This document shows, piece after piece, positions 7,404-11,363 of a DNA stretch of 11,363 bases (the stretch's first letter is position 1; each line of letters opens with the position of its first letter). Origin of the DNA: Phycisphaerales bacterium. GTDB taxonomy: Bacteria > Pseudomonadota > Gammaproteobacteria > Competibacterales > Competibacteraceae. Position numbers and translations under genes: made by a program. The stretch spans positions 1 to 11,363 of the forward strand of contig JACSSB010000165.1 of the NCBI GenBank assembly GCA_014879435.1. Reading direction: 5' to 3'. The notes below the pieces were generated by a model. It worked only from the letters and a program-made list of their open reading frames with translations. It made no database searches and had not been told where the DNA came from.

Positions 7404-7703
7404 TTAAGCCAAATCAGCTGGCCCGGCTTGCTGGAGCATTTCATCCAAGTAGCTGTGAATTTCCCGTTCCAGCTTGGATCGCAGCGGTACGAGGAGAAAT
7501 CCCAAGCGTACGTCGATCCGTAATTTTTCTGGCTCTAGTTCGATCTGGCCACTCACGCCAGAGCGCTCAAAGTGTAGGGTATCGTTTTGCCAATGGTGGC
7601 TGAATTCGTAGCGTTCGGCCAATTGGGTGGCAAGATTTTCTGCAGCTCGGCGTGCCTCGTCGAGCGTGAGTGCATGATCGCGGTGAATGACAATATGGGA
7701 CAT
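7404..7703 (-). CDS. Polyhydroxyalkanoic acid system family protein (PHA_gran_rgn type)
   Basis: The 99-residue product fits the small PHA-system family usually found near PHA genes and annotated as granule-associated or regulatory. Family-like features run in order: an HxLT..EARRAAENLA start (residues about 10-25), LAERYEF..HWQNDTLHFERSGVSG (about 28-52), and a C-terminal LGFLLVPLRSKLEREIHSYLDEML stretch (about 68-91) after a charged beta segment. There is no signal peptide or membrane helix. The ATG is fairly weakly supported, with GGA nine bases upstream. It is convergent with the ligase gene and divergent from the AAA+/FHA gene. No PHA synthase or phasin gene is in the window, so its role here is inferred from family only. 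Confidence 0.88.
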   Translation of the reverse strand: MSHIVIHRDHALTLDEARRAAENLATQLAERYEFSHHWQNDTLHFERSGVSGQIELEPEKLRIDVRLGFLLVPLRSKLEREIHSYLDEMLQQAGPADLA

Positions 7704-8117
7704 GAAACAGGTTCCGTGAATACGCCGTGTTCAGAGTGGCTGAATCGGTCAGCGACCACACCCATTGCCAAGAACGGCCACGTGTTGGTAAGCGGTGGTG
7801 GGTCGCGATGGTCTGGGAATAGGATCGCGGGCCGATGGATGTAGCGAGTGTAGCGCGGTTTGGTGGATAGATCTTGAAGATGAACATCGCTGCGATCCGC
7901 CTTGAGATGAGAAAGGCCGCGACCTCCGCGAGGTTCGACGATCAAAGTCGAATGGCGCGATTCGAAGGAGAGAAGCGATCACCGATAGTTCGGGGCTTCT
8001 TGTGGGATGCGGTGCCGGTCGAGGCAGCTAAGTGGTCACGGGTGATGCGAAAAAGCGCTATGGGGATGAATGCGACAATCTTAGAATATCAAGGAAGGTC
8101 AGCCTCGAGGAGAGGGG
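7704..8117. other. 414-base divergent intergenic region
   Basis: No convincing gene is visible. An open frame at 7874-8143 gives a low-similarity basic peptide that overlaps the next gene and looks spurious. The region holds a cluster of short inverted repeats at 7922-7965: ACCTC/GAGGT, TTCGAC (7934-7939) with GTCGAA (7947-7952), and TCGAAT (7948-7953) with ATTCGA (7960-7965). The last two are mutually exclusive. A TAGAAT hexamer at 8082-8087 could be a -10 box for the downstream gene but has no good -35 partner. A strong ribosome binding site (GAGGAGAGGGG) ends the region. Confidence 0.5.
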
Positions 8118-11048
8118 ATGTATACCACCTACTTCGGTTTTGAAAATAAGCCGTTCAAGCCGAAAGATCTTACCGACTATTATCGTAACGATAATTTAGA
8201 CAGTGCTTGCGCCGATATTCTTAAGGGTGCCCGAGAACGACGCGGTTTTATGGTGCTGACCGGTGAGGCTGGCCTTGGCAAGACGCTGCTCTTGCGGCGC
8301 TGCATGGCGGAAGCCAAGGATATTTTCTTCGTCCTGATTACCAATGCTGGTTTCGATTTCTCCGATATTCTCAGTTACCTGTGCGCCAGTCTGCGATTGC
8401 CAATCGATGATTTGGACATCGAGCAGCGCAGCCAGCTATTGGCGGACACGGTGGCCGCGCATGCGCGTCGTAACCAACCGGTCACCCTGCTGATCGACGA
8501 TGCCCACCATCTGCGTGTCCAAGAGATCAGCCGCTTGCGGGATTTTGTGGAAGCAACAGCGGAACCGGAGCTGCGCCTACAAGTCGTACTGGCGGGTCTA
8601 CCGGAAATCGAGGGTAAGCTGCGCCAACCCGAACTGCGATCATTGTGGGAGCAAATCGGGATTCGCCATCACCTCGAACGGCTGAGTGCCCTAGAGACCG
8701 AACTATTTATCAACCATCAATTCAAGACCGCTGGCTATAGCGGTGAGACGCTGTTCTCTTTCGCTGTTTTCGAGCGTATCGATCACTACAGCCGGGGTGT
8801 ACCGCGCGCTATTGCCATGTTGTGTGACGCCATGTTCCTCTTCGCCAGTTTGGAATCGGAGCACGAAATCACACCAGCGGTGGTGGATGAAGCCGCCCGT
8901 AATTGTTTTCTCGGCGAGCGGACCCAACGTGGATTTCGTGGAACCAGCATGCCACTCTCAAGCGATATTGCGAGCAAAGTGTCGCCAAAAGTTTCAGACG
9001 TGGGCGAGTTCGACCTACGTCTTGATTTGGATCTGCCGTTAGATTTTTCCCTGGATTTAGATCTTAATCTGGGTCAGACCCATACCCTTGAGCAATCTCT
9101 GATAGACGAGGGACCAGCGGTTGTTGCCGAAAATCCACAATCGGTGCCATCACTACCTCCTCTTGATCTGAATCTCCAGTCGCTGCCTTCCTCACCACTG
9201 CTTGCCAAAACTCCCGTAAGTGGCTCGCATGCATCACAGCCGATGGTGGCGGACCCGATTCTCCCGCGACCGAAGATTGATATCCCGGCAAAGCTCAAGC
9301 CAGCCCAAGCAACAGGATGGACCGACACTGCCACGCCTGCCGCGACCGATATCTCGGCGAAGCTCAAGCCAAACCAAGCGGCGGGATGGGCCAGCACCGC
9401 TGCGCCCGCTGCGACGGAGGCATCGATCCCGCAAGAGTTCTCTCAGTTGCTGGGTGAACTAACCACCAAGCAGGATCGTAAAGAACAACGGGATCGGGAA
9501 GCGGTGGATTATTTTTTGAACCGCTATTTACACTGGACACAAGGTGGTCCGGCATGGGCGGAGGAGTATCAGCGACGTGTCGCACATCTGGCCGAGACGC
9601 CACAAGCGATTTTGGTGAGTTTGGTGATCGCCATGAATCCGGTCCCGGAGCAGGACAATGTGCTGTGTGCACTGTTGATCAATCCTAGCTGGTGGCTCTA
9701 TCGGGAAATCCGCCTGCGATTGCGAAGTCCTGAGCTGGCATTTGCCGATGAAGGGCGAGTTCCATCGCTGCGCTTGCTGGATGGTCGGGAAGTACAACCT
9801 GTTTATGTCAATTATCGAAGCCTGCGTGCGGGCCCAGCACAAACCACACTGTGGCTAGAGCTCGACCTTTGCGATCATCGCGGGGAATGGCATGCCTACA
9901 ATAACCGCTTTGAAATCCGTCTGGATTTCACCGAGTCGGTGGAAAGCGAGCTGGCACTGACAGACTCCTCGCCGCGATTCGATCATTTCTGGCCCGATCC
10001 ACTTCTGGATAAAAGCGCTAGCAACGATTGGTTATTGGACCATTCCGCCACGATGTATGGGGGAGGCGAGAGCAGTGCTTTGGCCTGTACCCTACCGCTT
10101 GAGCTAGAAGTCGATCCTGATCGGAGTTACAGCTTACATGCTGCCAGCGTCGCGAGTGGCCAGATGCTCAGTCGCGGCACATCACTGACACGCGCCTTAC
10201 TGCTGCCGGAAAATTCGGCTCAGGCGGTGGCGCGTATTGAGCTGGTGTCGCGTCCGCTGATGATTTTCGGTCGCCACAGTTCTACCGCCGGTACTGGGTT
10301 TGGCGATTTCACCTTGGGCTTTGTGCCCAGATATAACCGGATTTCCCGACTGCATTGCGTGATCTGTGCGCTGGGCGATCAGTTGGCGCTGATGCCGGTC
10401 AGCGACCAGGGCTATACCTTTACCGGCCGGAATGAGCAGCGCCTGGAACGAGGCAGTTGGCAGTTGTTGGAAGCGAATGACGTTTTGGATATCTGCGATC
10501 TGTATCGATTGCGGCTGTCCATGGTTTGGGATAACAAGGGTGAGCGTACCTCGCCGGATTGGGACAGCCAAGAGCCGCGTGATAAGTTCGGGAACTATCT
10601 GCTCGATTTGGTCGAGGTACTGCATCAGCGCGACCAGCAGGCCGACATCGATGCGCTAAGGGATAAACTCAAGGCGCGCTATCTCAAACTGCTGCGCATG
10701 CAGGAAACTGTGGCCCAATTGAATGGGATTGGTAATCCTGGCACCTTGCTTTACGCCAAGTTTGAGCGCGAGGACGCCGCTCGTCGGCAGATCGTCCACT
10801 ATTACGTTCCCAAGTGGCTACCGATAGGCAGTTCGCCGCAAGCCGGTCTACGGCTCCATACACCCGGCGTCGCGCCCTGGCATGCCGAACTGTTATTCCG
10901 GGATGGTATGTATTGGATTCAGAACTTGGCCGAATCGGGTTCAGTCCGTGTCGGCTGTCACGATCTGGCCACCAACGAGGTGTTGGCCTTGGAAGCCGGC
11001 GATACGCTGAAGATCGGTGGAGCGCAGTTTACGTTCGAGGCGTACTGA
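8118..11048 (+). CDS. ExeA-like AAA+ ATPase with two C-terminal FHA-like domains
   Basis: The ATG follows GGAG by five bases. The 976-residue product begins with an ExeA/GspA-type AAA+ domain (1-265): MYTTYFGFENKPFKP start, Walker A GEAGLGKT (49-56), Walker B LLIDDAH (124-130) and a sensor-II-like SRGVPR (225-230). ExeA-type ATPases help assemble envelope machines. A linker follows with a Leu/Asp-rich stretch (299-318), proline-rich segments and a 23-residue tandem repeat (388-433). Residues 456-700 are a region I do not recognise. The first FHA-like domain (about 704-803) has FGR (717-719) and ISRLH (742-746), the usual GR and SxxH phosphothreonine-binding residues. The second (about 893-976) is degenerate, with IGS, APWHAEL and a late N-x-SG pattern. 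There are no membrane helices or secretion signal. The gene has a long leader and no clear co-transcribed partner. Confidence 0.87.
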   Translation: MYTTYFGFENKPFKPKDLTDYYRNDNLDSACADILKGARERRGFMVLTGEAGLGKTLLLRRCMAEAKDIFFVLITNAGFDFSDILSYLCASLRLPIDDLDIEQRSQLLADTVAAHARRNQPVTLLIDDAHHLRVQEISRLRDFVEATAEPELRLQVVLAGLPEIEGKLRQPELRSLWEQIGIRHHLERLSALETELFINHQFKTAGYSGETLFSFAVFERIDHYSRGVPRAIAMLCDAMFLFASLESEHEITPAVVDEAARNCFLGERTQRGFRGTSMPLSSDIASKVSPKVSDVGEFDLRLDLDLPLDFSLDLDLNLGQTHTLEQSLIDEGPAVVAENPQSVPSLPPLDLNLQSLPSSPLLAKTPVSGSHASQPMVADPILPRPKIDIPAKLKPAQATGWTDTATPAATDISAKLKPNQAAGWASTAAPAATEASIPQEFSQLLGELTTKQDRKEQRDREAVDYFLNRYLHWTQGGPAWAEEYQRRVAHLAETPQAILVSLVIAMNPVPEQDNVLCALLINPSWWLYREIRLRLRSPELAFADEGRVPSLRLLDGREVQPVYVNYRSLRAGPAQTTLWLELDLCDHRGEWHAYNNRFEIRLDFTESVESELALTDSSPRFDHFWPDPLLDKSASNDWLLDHSATMYGGGESSALACTLPLELEVDPDRSYSLHAASVASGQMLSRGTSLTRALLLPENSAQAVARIELVSRPLMIFGRHSSTAGTGFGDFTLGFVPRYNRISRLHCVICALGDQLALMPVSDQGYTFTGRNEQRLERGSWQLLEANDVLDICDLYRLRLSMVWDNKGERTSPDWDSQEPRDKFGNYLLDLVEVLHQRDQQADIDALRDKLKARYLKLLRMQETVAQLNGIGNPGTLLYAKFEREDAARRQIVHYYVPKWLPIGSSPQAGLRLHTPGVAPWHAELLFRDGMYWIQNLAESGSVRVGCHDLATNEVLALEAGDTLKIGGAQFTFEAY
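9279..9416 (+). repeat. Two-copy 69-base tandem repeat inside the AAA+/FHA gene
   Basis: Bases 9279-9347 and 9348-9416 are two in-frame copies encoding 23-residue units of the form DI(P/S)AKLKP(A/N)QA-GW---A-PAAT. Only a handful of residues differ. The unit lies in the flexible linker between the ATPase and the unrecognised middle region, so copy number can change without breaking either folded part. Recent local duplication is the likely origin. Confidence 0.85.
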
Positions 11049-11300
11049 TCTTGGGTAGGCTGCGGGTGATTGCGGCAGCGGCATTTCGACCCGTAGACTA
11101 CCTAGCGCTGAATTCACTGATGCAAGTTTCTCGTTATCGCAGCAATTTCATATATTCCGGTGGGCAACTTGGCCCCTCATCTGGGTACTAGGTATCTGTC
11201 CTATTTTCCAGCCATTGCTCCACGAAATCCGGTTTTTGGAGGCGCGATCGAACCGGGTTGCATCATAGCGCTGTGCCATGATCGATGCCCCCCTGTCAAC
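11049..11300. other. Downstream non-coding stretch
   Basis: After the TGA of the large gene I see no intrinsic terminator and no coding frame with recognisable protein similarity. A GGTTCGATC on the minus strand resembles a tRNA T-loop, but its flanks do not pair as a T-arm. Confidence 0.45.
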
Positions 11301-11340
11301 TACCCCGCCCTGAAGGGCGGAGCTTGAAAGGGCGAGGTTG
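11296..11340. mobile_element. Possible IS200/IS605-type subterminal hairpin (partial element end)
   Basis: CCGCCC (11305-11310) pairs with GGGCGG (11315-11320) around TGAA, within the context GTCAACTACCCCGCCC and GGAGCTTGAAAGG. Such hairpins flanked by ACTACCCC and GCTTGAAA are familiar near the ends of IS200/IS605 elements and tnpB genes. No transposase frame is in the window, so this would be an end or relic of an element lying past 11363. A plain GC-rich hairpin is the alternative. Confidence 0.35.
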
Positions 11341-11363
11341 ACCAGGGCAAGTGGTTTTTCCAA

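Noticed and set aside
7874..8143. 89-residue plus-strand open frame ahead of the AAA+/FHA gene
   Set aside because: It has no recognisable similarity, overlaps the well-supported start at 8118 in another frame and lacks a good ribosome binding site.
11228..11265. tRNA-like GGTTCGATC on the minus strand
   Set aside because: The flanking bases do not form a T-arm stem and no anticodon or acceptor stem could be built.
11148..11363. 71-residue minus-strand open frame at the window end
   Set aside because: It reads through the GC-rich palindrome, begins with a TTG at the window edge, and the peptide matches nothing I know; more likely an artefact of the mobile-element end.
1..11363. CRISPR array, rRNA or prophage structural genes
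   Set aside because: No regularly spaced repeats, rRNA-like segments or phage head, tail or integrase motifs were seen on either strand.

Overview
The window looks like a chromosomal stretch of a proteobacterium, most likely a gammaproteobacterium. Base composition is moderately GC-rich. The acyl-CoA ligase aligns along its whole length with enterobacterial FadD. A YceI-type periplasmic protein and a polyhydroxyalkanoate (PHA) system protein are also present. The PHA protein suggests a storage-polymer-accumulating organism. I cannot name a genus from the sequence.

Layout. Bases 1-150 carry the 3' end of an unidentified gene, followed by a clear intrinsic terminator at 211-246. A secreted YceI-family protein lies on the minus strand (329-913). 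It is divided by an AT-rich divergent intergenic region from a plus-strand run of genes. These are a soluble P-loop GTPase with a C-terminal DUF697-like region (1100-2350), a protein of the 4-hydroxybutyryl-CoA dehydratase / HpaB fold (2406-3956), and a second GTPase with two N-terminal membrane helices (3953-5482). The last two overlap by ATGA. After a 170-base gap with a nested inverted repeat comes a FadD-like ligase (5653-7308). The PHA protein gene (7404-7703) is on the minus strand and convergent with it. A 414-base intergenic region precedes a very large gene (8118-11048). That gene encodes an ExeA-like AAA+ ATPase, a low-complexity linker, an unrecognised middle region and two C-terminal FHA-like domains. 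The last 315 bases hold no convincing gene but contain a palindrome resembling the subterminal hairpins of IS200/IS605 elements.

How they may work together. Two GTPases of different architecture flank, and one is translationally coupled to, an acyl-CoA-type enzyme that has lost predicted iron-sulfur ligands. A FadD paralogue with altered core motifs follows. I infer a membrane- or granule-surface module in which GTPases act with acyl-CoA-binding proteins, next to a PHA-related gene and an AAA+/FHA protein that could sense phosphothreonine. The gene calls and motif changes are read from the sequence. The joint function is inference, and no Ser/Thr kinase or PHA synthase is present in the window.
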